Below the pieces are notes generated by a model. That model searched no databases, was not told the DNA's origin, and saw nothing but the letters and a program-made list of their open reading frames with translations. Of a stretch of DNA of 64,000 bases, positions 48,364-56,896 are shown one piece after another (the first letter of the stretch is position 1; the number at the start of each line of letters is the position of its first letter). The translations under genes were made by a program, and so were the position numbers. The stretch is from Candidatus Firestoneibacteriota bacterium. Lineage in GTDB: Bacteria > Oederibacteriota > D2-FULL-39-29. Where the stretch lies: positions 1-64,000 of the forward strand of contig CAIYPD010000096.1 in assembly GCA_903928075.1 (NCBI GenBank). The letters are read 5' to 3'.

Positions 48364-50136
48364 ATGGAAATCAGTTTATTAATGATAATTACCGTTGTGA
48401 TTTATCTTATCGCGACGGCAATCTTCGGTTATATCGGCTACAAACAGACCACCACCTCCTCAGACTTTTTAGTCGCGGGCAGAAAACAGCACCCGGTAAT
48501 TATGGCGCTTTCTTACGGCGCCACTTTCATTTCCACTTCCGCCATAGTCGGTTTTGGCGGCGCGGCGGCCACGATGGGCATGGGTATGCTCTGGCTCACC
48601 TTCCTCAATATCTTCGTGGGCATCTTTATTGCCTTCGTCTATTTTGGAAAACGCACGCGCAAGATGGGGCACAGCCTGGACGCGCATACCTTCCCTGAAC
48701 TCATGGGGCGGCGTTATGAATCCCGTTTCATCCAGGGCGCTTCGGGCCTGCTTATCTTTCTGTTTATGCCGCTTTATGCAGGCGCGGTTATGATAGGCGG
48801 GGCAGTTTTTTTACAGCAGGTTTTCGGAATTAATTATGAAGTCGCGCTTTTGTTCTTCGCGGCAATTACGGCTGTCTATGTGGTCTTCGGCGGCATGAAG
48901 GGTGTTATGTACACCGATGCTTTCCAGGGCGCGATTATGTTTATCGGCATGTCCTTACTTCTGGTCTTTACCTATGTAAAACTCGGCGGCGTAATTATGG
49001 CGCATGAGAAACTAACGGCGCTGGCGGTATTAGTCCCGGACGCGATGAAGGCCGGCGGCCACCAGGGTTGGACTTCTATGCCCAAATTTGCTTCGCCTAT
49101 GTGGATGTCTCTGGTCACCACGCTGGTCATGGGTGTAGGCCTCGGGGTGCTTGCACAGCCGCAGCTTTCAGTAAGATTTATGACGGTTAAATCCAACAAA
49201 GAATTAAACCGCGCGGTAATCATCGGCGGTATTTTTATTCTGATGATGACCGGCGTGGCTTTCACCGCAGGCGCTTTGACCAATGTTTATTTTGTCGAGA
49301 AATATAAGATGATCTCGCTGGATGTCACTAAAGCGACCCCGGCCGAATTAAAAGCTATTGAAGAAGGAATAGCCCCGGCAAAAGAAGAACCTAAAAAAAG
49401 CGCGTTGGCTCCGGTAAAACCTGCCGTAGTTACGGCGGCAAAACAGGTCCCGGGAGAGGTGGCAGCGGTAAAACCTCCCGCGCCAAAAGCAAAGCCCGAC
49501 AATATTATCCCTATCTATATTGCAAAAGCCATGCCCGAATGGTTTACAGCGCTCTTTATGATAACCCTTCTGGCAGCAGCTATGTCCACGCTCTCCTCGC
49601 AATTTCACACTATGGGCACGGCGCTTAGCAGGGATTTCTACGAGAAGGGCTTGAATATAACATCAAAAAATACCCTGCTTTTAAATAAAGTAGGGACCGG
49701 AATTGGAATAGTTTTTGCCATAGTGGTTGCGTGGCTCCTGCCGAAAGCAATTGAAGGCGGCTCCAATATAATAGCAATCGGAACCTCTTTATTCTTCGGG
49801 CTTTGCGCAGCAGCCTTTATCCCGATGTACATCGGCGCGCTTTACTCAAAGCTGGTGACTAAGACCGCCGCGATTGCGAGCTTCCTTATAGGTTCTCTTA
49901 CGAGCCTGTTCTGGATGACCTTCTTTCACACGAAGGAATCAGCGGCGCTCAAGATTTGCAAATTTATTTTCAATAAGGACACCCTGGCAACCAGTCCGGT
50001 GATGGCGACCCTGGATCCTATCGTAGTCGCGCTCCCGGTCTCCTTCCTGGTGATAATAGTCGTAAGTTTCATAACAAAGAAAACCGAAGAAAAGCATTTA
50101 GAAAAGTGCTTTGAAGGTATTAAAGGAGGCAATTAA
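48364..50136 (+). CDS. Sodium/solute symporter (SSS family) with Pro/Ala/Lys-rich insert
   Basis: The 590-aa inner-membrane protein has the SSS entry (GYIGYKQTTTSSDFLVAGRKQHPVIMALSYGATFISTSAIVGFGGAA) and blocks such as YVVFGGMKGVMYTDAFQGAIMFIGM and SLLVTTLVMGVGLGVLAQPQLSVRFMTVKS-like text. AAAMSTLSSQFHTMGTALSRDFYEKG is the usual TM8-region signature. Between two transmembrane parts, residues 315-380 carry an added hydrophilic stretch (PAKEEPKKSALAPVKPAVVTAAKQVPGEVAAVKPP). SSS proteins import acetate-type acids, sugars, amino acids or cofactors with Na+. The substrate is unknown. It is co-transcribed with the small accessory gene upstream and the beta-barrel gene downstream. Confidence 0.92.
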   Translation: MEISLLMIITVVIYLIATAIFGYIGYKQTTTSSDFLVAGRKQHPVIMALSYGATFISTSAIVGFGGAAATMGMGMLWLTFLNIFVGIFIAFVYFGKRTRKMGHSLDAHTFPELMGRRYESRFIQGASGLLIFLFMPLYAGAVMIGGAVFLQQVFGINYEVALLFFAAITAVYVVFGGMKGVMYTDAFQGAIMFIGMSLLLVFTYVKLGGVIMAHEKLTALAVLVPDAMKAGGHQGWTSMPKFASPMWMSLVTTLVMGVGLGVLAQPQLSVRFMTVKSNKELNRAVIIGGIFILMMTGVAFTAGALTNVYFVEKYKMISLDVTKATPAELKAIEEGIAPAKEEPKKSALAPVKPAVVTAAKQVPGEVAAVKPPAPKAKPDNIIPIYIAKAMPEWFTALFMITLLAAAMSTLSSQFHTMGTALSRDFYEKGLNITSKNTLLLNKVGTGIGIVFAIVVAWLLPKAIEGGSNIIAIGTSLFFGLCAAAFIPMYIGALYSKLVTKTAAIASFLIGSLTSLFWMTFFHTKESAALKICKFIFNKDTLATSPVMATLDPIVVALPVSFLVIIVVSFITKKTEEKHLEKCFEGIKGGN

Positions 50137-50137
50137 T

Positions 50138-50902
50138 ATGAAAAAGTTTTTAGCCGCAGTACTGCTTTGCCTTGCCGTTTCCGGACCGCTCTTTGCAGTC
50201 GATACCGGAAGAATGTGGGAAAATCTAAACATCACGGTACTCTTGTCACCAGAGCTTTCATTTACCGTTATGCCCGGACACAGATGGGAATTTGCCAGAG
50301 AAGGTAATCCCGGCGCAACAAAAGACAGTTATTTTACTGAGATGTTCATAGGCCCCAACTATGCGATAAAACTTGATCCTACCCTTAAACTCAAGTTCTC
50401 ACTCTGGTACTACTATATGGGCTTCCCGGCAAAGGCAACAGGAGCCTATCCCTTCTCTCACAATATAGAAGTGATACCTGCGATAGACTGGAAGGTTTCC
50501 GATAAACTAACGGTCTCTGATAGATTAATATTTCACAACACCTTCTTCTACTCGGGAGAATTAACAGACGCAAAACAGAACGGTCTTTCCACAATGATAA
50601 GAGAAATGGTCACTTTTACCTATAACCTGGATCCGAAACTTAACCTTATTCTAGGAGATGAACTCTTTATAGGAATAATGGAAGACAGTGAAACAAAACC
50701 CTCATCTTCAGGAGCAGGTTTCTACAAAAATGGATTCAACTCCAATAGATTGTATATCGGGTTTTCTTATGCGATAGATCCGACACTTATTATTATTCCA
50801 CAGTATGTTTATGAAACTACCTATGATAATTTTGGAGCCATAGTTACCGGCAACAACCACAATTTCTATTTGACGGTAACTTACCTTTTCAAAGCGTTTT
50901 AA
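50138..50902 (+). CDS. Probable outer-membrane beta-barrel protein
   Basis: ATG 50138 (AAAGGAGG upstream) opens a signal peptide (MKKFLAAVLLCLAVSGPLFA). The 254-aa product is composed of alternating amphipathic strands ending in aromatics (ITVLLSPELSFTVMPGHRWEFA, LKLKFSLWYYYMGFPA, LNLILGDELFIG, RLYIGFSYAID, NFYLTVTYLFKAF), with the C-terminal Phe typical of outer-membrane barrels. It resembles DUF2490/porin-like proteins. It is the third gene of the symporter operon, so it may let the symporter's substrate across the outer membrane. A terminator follows about 90 bases later. Confidence 0.7.
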   Translation: MKKFLAAVLLCLAVSGPLFAVDTGRMWENLNITVLLSPELSFTVMPGHRWEFAREGNPGATKDSYFTEMFIGPNYAIKLDPTLKLKFSLWYYYMGFPAKATGAYPFSHNIEVIPAIDWKVSDKLTVSDRLIFHNTFFYSGELTDAKQNGLSTMIREMVTFTYNLDPKLNLILGDELFIGIMEDSETKPSSSGAGFYKNGFNSNRLYIGFSYAIDPTLIIIPQYVYETTYDNFGAIVTGNNHNFYLTVTYLFKAF

Positions 50903-50991
50903 AAGATAGCTCTAAGTTGAAAGAAGGTGTAAATATCTATCCGAACCTTCTCGAAATCCTCCTGGGCGGAACAACAAGGACAGTGAATCAC

Positions 50992-51024
50992 AAAGGGGCG
51001 GCCCAAAAAGCCGCCCTTTCTTTA
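50992..51024 (+). terminator. Rho-independent terminator of the first symporter operon
   Basis: GGGCGGC and GCCGCCC form a stem with a CCAAAAA loop, followed by TTTCTTT. The rest of the 50903-51262 gap holds degenerate CTTGTATTCTT / CAAGCCTCTAA repeat text and the next promoter. Confidence 0.85.
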
Positions 51025-51203
51025 TCTCTTATAAGCATTTGCCAAACCTCTAACCTCTGTCCGTTCCTCTCCAGTCTTGTCTTCTTGTTATCTTGGCGTC
51101 TTGTATTCTTCTCCAGTCTTGTATTCTTATCTTTCTTTCCAAGCCTCTAACCCTCAAAACATCCAAACATCCAGGCTTCGCTTATTCGGCCGTATTTATT
51201 CAT

Positions 51204-51233
51204 TTTACATCCCCTATTCCTATATTATATAAT
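51204..51233 (+). promoter_or_regulatory. Promoter of the second symporter operon
   Basis: TTTACA (51204-51209), 18-base spacer, TATAAT (51228-51233). The first ATG is 30 bases downstream with ATAGGAGG before it. Confidence 0.65.
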
Positions 51234-51262
51234 ATTATAACTAAATTCATAGGAGGTAATAA

Positions 51263-51361
51263 ATGTTTGGTCTCCCGCTCGGTACTTTTCTTGCTGTAAC
51301 GCTTATACCCTTGCTTATAATGCTTGCGCTAACTATTTGGGCTTTGAGATTTAAGGAGTAA
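51263..51361 (+). CDS. Tiny symporter-associated membrane protein (32 aa)
   Basis: Not in the ORF track. ATG 51263 has AGGAGG eight bases upstream. The product MFGLPLGTFLAVTLIPLLIMLALTIWALRFKE is essentially one transmembrane helix with a short basic end. It ends two bases before the ATG of an SSS symporter, whose ribosome site (AAGGAG) lies in its last codons. It differs in sequence from the 57-aa accessory protein of the first operon but holds the same position, so it probably serves the same purpose: binding the transporter. Confidence 0.8.
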   Translation: MFGLPLGTFLAVTLIPLLIMLALTIWALRFKE

Positions 51362-51363
51362 CC

Positions 51364-52923
51364 ATGGGAAGCTCAATAGTCAACATAACCGTAATAGTCA
51401 TATATTTTCTTTCCCTTTTGCTTATTGGCTATGCCGCCTCAAAAAAAATCAAGTCCACCTCAGATTTTATAGTAGGCGGCCGGGAACTGAATTTCTGGGT
51501 CTTTGTCCTCCTTATCATCTCTTCCTGCGCCTCCGGGATGTCACTCCTGGGTTCTGCCGGTCTCGGCTTTAAAACCGGCTGGCCGACCATCTGGGAACAG
51601 ATGCTGGTGCCACTGGCCTGCGCGCTCTCCATATTTCTTTTTGGCACAAAAATATACCGCGTCAGCCAGAAAAAGAATTTTGTTACTATCCAGGATTATC
51701 TTTCTTTGCGCTACAACAGCACAAAATCTATCAGGACCCTTTCTTCTATTATAGTAATAATTGTTTCGACAATTTATCTTTCCGGCCAGTATACGGCCAT
51801 AAGCATCACCATGGGCTGGCTCTTTAAAATGCCCCACGAATACGCGCTTCTTCTCGGCGCGGTCATAGTTATGCTTTATGTTATTCTCGGCGGACTTTAT
51901 GCCGTGGCCTGGACCGCGCTTTTCCAGGGGATTATAATAATCGTCGGTGTATTAGTGGTAGCCCCGTTTATCATAGCCAATGCGGGCGGCCTTACCCATA
52001 TAAACGAGAATCTTGCAAAAATAGATCCCAACATGCTGGCTCTGGCCTACCCGCAGGCCCATCCGCCTGTGGCGCCCTATGCTTTTGCCACGCCCTTATA
52101 CCTGGTCTCCTTCGCGCTCTTACTCGGTTTTGGTCTGGCCTCTGCGCCCCACATTGTAAGCAACTCGCTTTCGGCAAAGAGATACAAATATTTTAAATGG
52201 GCCCCGCTGGCGGCCTTTGGTATCTATGTCGTTGTTTTCTACCTTATAAAAATTTCCGGTTATGCTGCCCGGTCTATGGTCTACGACAAAACCCTGGTCC
52301 TGCCCAATGTCGCAAACGCGGCAGATTATTCTTTTATTGCAGCAATTCAGGCGGCCATGCCGCAGTTTATCTGGCCCATTTTTGCAATTATCGTGCTCTC
52401 CGCCGTGCTTACGACCACCGACAGTTTGATGCTCCGCATTGGTTCCTCCTTCAGCTGGGATATTTACAAGAAATTTCTGAAACCGGATGCCACGGACAAA
52501 CAGATAAATAATGTTAACAGAATAGTTATTGTAGTGGCCGCGCTCGGGACCATGCTGGCCGCTATAAAACCGCCGGAGCTTTTGGCCTGGCTTATCTGGA
52601 CCGGGATCGGGATCATGCTTTCCACATTTGTGGCGCCAATACTTTTCGGGCTTTACTGGCGGCGCACGACAAAAGAAGGCGCTTTCTGGGGTATGCTCAG
52701 CGGGCTTATCTCTGCGCTGGTCTTCGGCTATTTCGCTAAATTTGTGACTAAATTTCCGGTGGATTTTTCTCTCTTAAGTTTCACCGTTTCGGTGTTGGTC
52801 CTGATAGTGGTAAGCTTGTGCACTAAACCGGTAGCTGATAGTATTCTGGACGAGACCGAGACCGGCTTCTTCATTAACAAGAAATCCTTGATAGATAAAA
52901 GCCAAGTATTAAAGCGGAAGTGA
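51364..52923 (+). CDS. Sodium/solute symporter (SSS family)
   Basis: The 519-aa inner-membrane protein shows the SSS pattern: LLLIGYAASKKIKSTSDFIVGGRELNFWVFVLLIISSCASGMSLLGSAGLGFKTGWPTIWEQ, IYLSGQYTAISITMGWLF, YVILGGLYAVAWTALFQGIIIIVG, IIVLSAVLTTTDSLMLRIGSSFSWDIYKKF, and TFVAPILFGLYWRRTTKEGAFWGMLSG. About 13 helices are expected. Substrates in the family range from proline and pantothenate to carboxylates. It is cotranscribed with the 32-aa protein and lies upstream of paaK, so an aryl or other carboxylic acid is an attractive but unproved substrate. A 31-bp piece of its 3' end is repeated at 52922-52953. Confidence 0.92.
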   Translation: MGSSIVNITVIVIYFLSLLLIGYAASKKIKSTSDFIVGGRELNFWVFVLLIISSCASGMSLLGSAGLGFKTGWPTIWEQMLVPLACALSIFLFGTKIYRVSQKKNFVTIQDYLSLRYNSTKSIRTLSSIIVIIVSTIYLSGQYTAISITMGWLFKMPHEYALLLGAVIVMLYVILGGLYAVAWTALFQGIIIIVGVLVVAPFIIANAGGLTHINENLAKIDPNMLALAYPQAHPPVAPYAFATPLYLVSFALLLGFGLASAPHIVSNSLSAKRYKYFKWAPLAAFGIYVVVFYLIKISGYAARSMVYDKTLVLPNVANAADYSFIAAIQAAMPQFIWPIFAIIVLSAVLTTTDSLMLRIGSSFSWDIYKKFLKPDATDKQINNVNRIVIVVAALGTMLAAIKPPELLAWLIWTGIGIMLSTFVAPILFGLYWRRTTKEGAFWGMLSGLISALVFGYFAKFVTKFPVDFSLLSFTVSVLVLIVVSLCTKPVADSILDETETGFFINKKSLIDKSQVLKRK

Positions 52924-52969
52924 AACCGGCTTCTTTGATTAACAAGAAATCCTAAACAGGGGAAAATAA

Positions 52970-54265
52970 ATGTTCTGGCAGAAAAATATAGAAACTTTAC
53001 CAAGAGAACAACTCGAAAAATTACAACTGCTCCGGCTTAAAGCAACCGTCAAACGGGTCTATGCTAAAGTCCCTTATTATAAAAAGCTTTTTAGAGCAAA
53101 AAAGACAGCACCGAAAGAGATAAAGACGCTGGAAGATATTACCAAACTCCCTTTTACCACCCGGGATGATTTACAAAAAAACTACCCCGACGGCCTGCTT
53201 TCGGTAACGAAAGATAAACTGGTACGGCTGCACACCTCTTCGGGAACCACCGGCAAACCCAAGGCGGTTTTCTTTACGGAGAAAGATATAGCAACAGCTG
53301 CGAACAATATGGCAAGATGCCTGACCATGACCGGGGTAACAAAAAGCGATGTTCTGCAAAATATGATGAGTTACGGTTTGTTCACCGGCGGGCTGATGAT
53401 GCACTACGGCGCGGAAAAAATAGGCGCCCTGGTTATCCCGGCTGCTATCGGCAACACCGACAGGCAGCTCCTCCTTATGCAGGATTTCGGAACGACCTCT
53501 ATCCACCTCACTCCTTCCTACGCCTTATATCTTGCGGCTATCTTCGAGAAGAAGGGCCGGGCTTTTAGAAAAAAACTAAAACTTAAAAGAGCCTATATGG
53601 GCGCGGAACCCTACACGGAAGAGACCAAGAACAAGATAGAGAGCATTTTAAAATTGAAGGTGTATAACTCCTACGGACTTACGGAGATGAACGGCCCGGG
53701 GGTCGCCTTTGAATGCGGTTTTCAAGCCGGGATGCATCTCTGGGAAGATTCTTATTTAATGGAAATCGTAGATCCCAAGACCGACAGGCCTTTACCCGAC
53801 GGGCAGACCGGAGAACTTATTCTTACGACACTCACCCGCGAAGGTATGCCGATAATACGCTACCGCACCCGGGATTTGACCGCCATAATTCCTGAAAAAT
53901 GCAAGTGCGGGCGCACGCACAGGAGAATAATGCGGATTAAGGGCCGGGCCGACGATATGTTCATACTGCGAGGCGTAAATATCTACCCGCAGCAGATAGA
54001 ACGCGTCCTTATGAGTGTCGCGCATGTAGAAAAAAATTACCAGATCTACCTGGAAGACAACGATAAGATGACGGTTAAAGTCGAAATAACCAAGAAGCTC
54101 TTTGACGGCAATCTGGAACACTTAAAGAAACTTCAATTTGACCTTACGGAAAAACTCCGGGCCGAAATTATGGTCCGGCCGAGTGTCGAACTGGTGGAAC
54201 CGGGAACCCTCCCCGTTTCGGAAGGAAAAGCGAAAAGGGTGTTTGATAATCGAAAAATCTACTGA
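52970..54265 (+). CDS. paaK: Phenylacetate-CoA ligase-family enzyme
   Basis: The 431-aa adenylate-forming enzyme shows the AMP-binding P-loop [118 protein letters not shown], and the C-terminal lid with Lys near the end (SEGKAKRVFDNR). PaaK forms aryl-acetyl-CoA from aryl acetate, ATP and CoA. The order paaK-ACT-paaK-ACT with iorA convergent suggests that the CoA esters feed or receive flux from indolepyruvate oxidoreductase. AGGGG precedes ATG. Confidence 0.93.
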   Translation: MFWQKNIETLPREQLEKLQLLRLKATVKRVYAKVPYYKKLFRAKKTAPKEIKTLEDITKLPFTTRDDLQKNYPDGLLSVTKDKLVRLHTSSGTTGKPKAVFFTEKDIATAANNMARCLTMTGVTKSDVLQNMMSYGLFTGGLMMHYGAEKIGALVIPAAIGNTDRQLLLMQDFGTTSIHLTPSYALYLAAIFEKKGRAFRKKLKLKRAYMGAEPYTEETKNKIESILKLKVYNSYGLTEMNGPGVAFECGFQAGMHLWEDSYLMEIVDPKTDRPLPDGQTGELILTTLTREGMPIIRYRTRDLTAIIPEKCKCGRTHRRIMRIKGRADDMFILRGVNIYPQQIERVLMSVAHVEKNYQIYLEDNDKMTVKVEITKKLFDGNLEHLKKLQFDLTEKLRAEIMVRPSVELVEPGTLPVSEGKAKRVFDNRKIY

Positions 54266-54524
54266 TTTTTCTCAAGTTAGTAAGGTTTTTAACGTTTGTA
54301 AAGTTTGTAAAGTTAAAAACCATTGAAAAATATTATTAAGGGTTTATTTTGTCTTTAGAGTTGGCATTCAAATTTGATACCACCTTTAAAAAAGACCTTA
54401 TAAACCTTAAAAGTTTTACAAACCTTATTAACTTTTGCTTTGGAATTATATAATGTTACCTTTAAAAAAAACTTTATAAACGTTAAAAACTTTACAAACT
54501 TTATGAACTTGTTCCGGAGGAACC
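54266..54524 (+). repeat. Variant decamer arrays between paaK and the ACT gene
   Basis: TTAGTAAGGTTTTTAACGTTTGTAAAGTTTGTAAAGTTAAAAACCATTGAAAAATATTATTAAGG after the stop (a diverged core, AAAACCATTG), then inverted-type CCTTATAAACCTTAAAAGTTTTACAAACCTTATTAAC and ACTTTATAAACGTTAAAAACTTTACAAACTTTATGAAC before the next gene. Units are again about 10 bases. Confidence 0.6.
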
Positions 54525-54938
54525 ATGCCCATACTCAAACAGCTTTCGGTCTTCGTACAGAACCAGCCGGGGAAGATAGAACGCGTCACCAGCGTTCTGG
54601 CTGAGAATAATATTAACATACTGGCGTTTAATATCGCCAGCAGCGGCGAATACGGCGTAATAAAAATAATTACGGATAAACCTGAACTCGCCTATAAAAA
54701 ATATAAAGAAGCCGGCCTGACGGCCTATCTCTCAGAAGTGCTGGGCATAGTAATGCAGGATAAACCCGGCGGTCTGCACAGCGTAGCCCAGCTTATAGCA
54801 AAAAACAGCCTCAATGTTGAAAACGCCTATGTTTATGTGCCCAAATCAAGAAAGAAAGCTATGCTTATCATTGATGTCCGGGACCTGAAGGCGGCAAGAA
54901 AAAATATTGCCTTTGATAAAAAGCTAAAATCCGAGTAA
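54525..54938 (+). CDS. Tandem ACT-domain protein
   Basis: The 137-aa protein consists of two ACT-like domains: residues 1-65 (LKQLSVFVQNQPGKIERVTSVLAENNINILAFNIASSGEYGVIKIITDKPELAYKKYKEAGL) and 70-130 (VLGIVMQDKPGGLHSVAQLIAKNSLNVENAYVYVPKSRKKAMLIIDVRDLKAA). ACT domains bind amino acids and regulate partner enzymes. In anaerobes such proteins commonly accompany paaK and ior genes, presumably sensing aromatic amino acids. CCGGAGG precedes ATG, and the stop is nine bases before the second paaK. A paralog is at 56897-57328. Confidence 0.88.
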   Translation: MPILKQLSVFVQNQPGKIERVTSVLAENNINILAFNIASSGEYGVIKIITDKPELAYKKYKEAGLTAYLSEVLGIVMQDKPGGLHSVAQLIAKNSLNVENAYVYVPKSRKKAMLIIDVRDLKAARKNIAFDKKLKSE

Positions 54939-54947
54939 AGGGGAACT

Positions 54948-56261
54948 ATGACTGACAAATTAATCTGGAATCCGAAAGCGGAGTGCATGCTCCTGAAAGA
55001 AAGAGAACGGCTGCAACTGGACCGCCTGCAGCATATCGTAAAATACGCCTACGAAAATATTGCCTATTACAAAAAATCATTTGACGCCGCCGGGGTCAAG
55101 CCTTCTGATATAAAAAGCCTGAAAGACATCGTAAAGCTGCCTTTTACCTCCAAAGAAGATTTGCGGAGCGCCTATCCTTTCGGTATGTTCGCAGTCCCGC
55201 ATGAAGAGATTCTTGAAATACACACCTCTTCGGGCACGACCGGCAGGCCTGTGGTGGTCGGCTATACAGCCGGCGACCTGGAACTCTGGGGCGAAGTAAT
55301 GGCCCGGGCTCTTTCTATGGCAGGCACCACCAAAGCCGACTGGGTCCAGAACGCCTACGGCTATGGTTTATTCACCGGCGGGCTGGGCGTGCATTACGGC
55401 GCAAGAAAAATAGGCGCGAATATTGTCCCTATTTCCGCAGGCAACACCAAGCGGCAGTTAGAAATAATTAAAGACTTCGGAACCACCATTCTTACCTGCA
55501 CTCCTTCCTATACTCTCTATCTGGCTGAAGTTGCCGGAGAAGAAGGTATTGACCTGAAAAAATGCAAATTGAGAGCCGGGGTCTTCGGCGCGGAGATGTG
55601 GACCGAAAAGATGCGGGAAGAAATAGAAAAGCGCCTGCATCTAAGCGCTCTTAATATCTACGGCCTGACCGAGATTATCGGGCCGGGAGTTTCCCAGGAA
55701 TGTATGGAGAAGGCAGGCCTGCACTTGCAGGAGGATCATTTCTTCCCTGAAGTTATTTCCCCGGATTCTCTGGTTCCCGTAGAAGAAGCACACAAGGGTG
55801 AACTTGTTCTCACAACCCTGACCCGCGAAGGGACCCCTATGATACGCTTCCGGACCAAAGATATAACTGCGCTCAATCACGGAATCTGTAAATGCGGCAG
55901 GACTACGGTGAAGATGGACAGAATAACCGGCAGGTCGGATGATATGATGAAGATTCGCGGCGTTATCGTCTTCCCCTCCCAGATAGAAAAGGCCCTGCTG
56001 GAAATACCGGGTATTGAACCGCATTACAAGATAATAATCACCAGGCCGCACCAACTGGATGAACTGGAAGTCCAGGTGGAAACCTCAAAAAAAATGTTCT
56101 CGGACGAAATCAGACATATAGAAGAAATGAAAAACAACATTGAATCCCATGTCGAACGAGCTATCGGTATAAGGATAAAAGTCGCACTGGTGGAACCGAA
56201 ATCGATACAGCGGAGCGAGGGCAAAGCTCGACGGGTATTTGATATGAGGAATATGAAATAG
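54948..56261 (+). CDS. paaK: Phenylacetate-CoA ligase-family enzyme, second copy
   Basis: The 437-aa enzyme is clearly paralogous to 52970-54265: [165 protein letters not shown]. The two copies probably prefer different aryl acids (phenylacetate, 4-hydroxyphenylacetate or indoleacetate). Its stop is five bases before the left inverted repeat of the GxxExxY cassette. It is likely co-translated with the upstream ACT gene. Confidence 0.93.
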   Translation: MTDKLIWNPKAECMLLKERERLQLDRLQHIVKYAYENIAYYKKSFDAAGVKPSDIKSLKDIVKLPFTSKEDLRSAYPFGMFAVPHEEILEIHTSSGTTGRPVVVGYTAGDLELWGEVMARALSMAGTTKADWVQNAYGYGLFTGGLGVHYGARKIGANIVPISAGNTKRQLEIIKDFGTTILTCTPSYTLYLAEVAGEEGIDLKKCKLRAGVFGAEMWTEKMREEIEKRLHLSALNIYGLTEIIGPGVSQECMEKAGLHLQEDHFFPEVISPDSLVPVEEAHKGELVLTTLTREGTPMIRFRTKDITALNHGICKCGRTTVKMDRITGRSDDMMKIRGVIVFPSQIEKALLEIPGIEPHYKIIITRPHQLDELEVQVETSKKMFSDEIRHIEEMKNNIESHVERAIGIRIKVALVEPKSIQRSEGKARRVFDMRNMK

Positions 56262-56266
56262 CCCGT

Positions 56267-56878
56267 CTGATGACACAGATGAAAGTGAGATGGCACAGAT
56301 AAAAACACAGATAAGAGCACAGGTTAAGAACGCGGATAAATAATAGGATAAGATACAAAAAGCAAAATAAAGCAGATAATTTTGATGATGGGGTATCATC
56401 TTTGTCATTGGATAGGGAGAGTATATATGGTTATTGAAATGGATAATATACTTACAGCAAGGATTATCGGGTATTGTTTCAAATTGCACACTGAAATAGG
56501 TCCGGGGCATGTCGAAAAGGTTTATCATAATGGGCTGATTACAATTTTAAAAAAAGAAAAAGTTGTCTTTGAATCAGAGAAGCGGTACAAGTTGTTTTAT
56601 CAGAATGAGGTAATTGGCAGTTTCAAAGCAGATTTAGTTATTGAGAACAAATTGATAGTTGAATTAAAGTCTTTGGAACGAGTTATACCGGAGGTTTTCT
56701 ACCGCCAGACAGTCTCGTATCTTAGATCAGCAAAAATACCGCTTGGTCTTATAGTAAACTTTGGCACAAACAGATGCCAAATAAAAAGAATCGTTGTGTA
56801 ATCTAATATTTAACTGTAATATTATATAAACAGCATAGCGCTCTATCTGTGCCATCTCACTTTCATCCGTGTCATCAG
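56267..56878. mobile_element. Putative mobile cassette: GxxExxY gene between 34-bp inverted repeats
   Basis: CTGATGACACAGATGAAAGTGAGATGGCACAGAT at 56267-56300 recurs inverted at 56845-56878 with one mismatch (33/34). Between them lies only the GxxExxY gene. The cassette sits exactly between paaK and its ACT partner. I see no clear target-site duplication. A gene-less element with related ends is at 59195-59363. Confidence 0.6.
56427..56801 (+). CDS. GxxExxY protein (PD-(D/E)XK nuclease-like)
   Basis: ATG 56427 (GGGAGAG upstream) gives 124 aa. The earlier Met of the track lies in repeat-like DNA. The protein shows the family signature GPGHVEKVYHNGL and the PD-(D/E)XK-type core FKADLVIENKLIVELKS (Asp, then ExK), followed by FYRQTVSYLRSAKIPLGLIVNFG. 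Biochemical function is unknown, but the nuclease fold is generally accepted for this family. It is the only gene of a segment bounded by 34-bp inverted repeats and interrupts an otherwise coherent paaK/ACT operon. Confidence 0.88.
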   Translation: MVIEMDNILTARIIGYCFKLHTEIGPGHVEKVYHNGLITILKKEKVVFESEKRYKLFYQNEVIGSFKADLVIENKLIVELKSLERVIPEVFYRQTVSYLRSAKIPLGLIVNFGTNRCQIKRIVV

Positions 56879-56896
56879 TTTTACTGGAGGTAAAAC

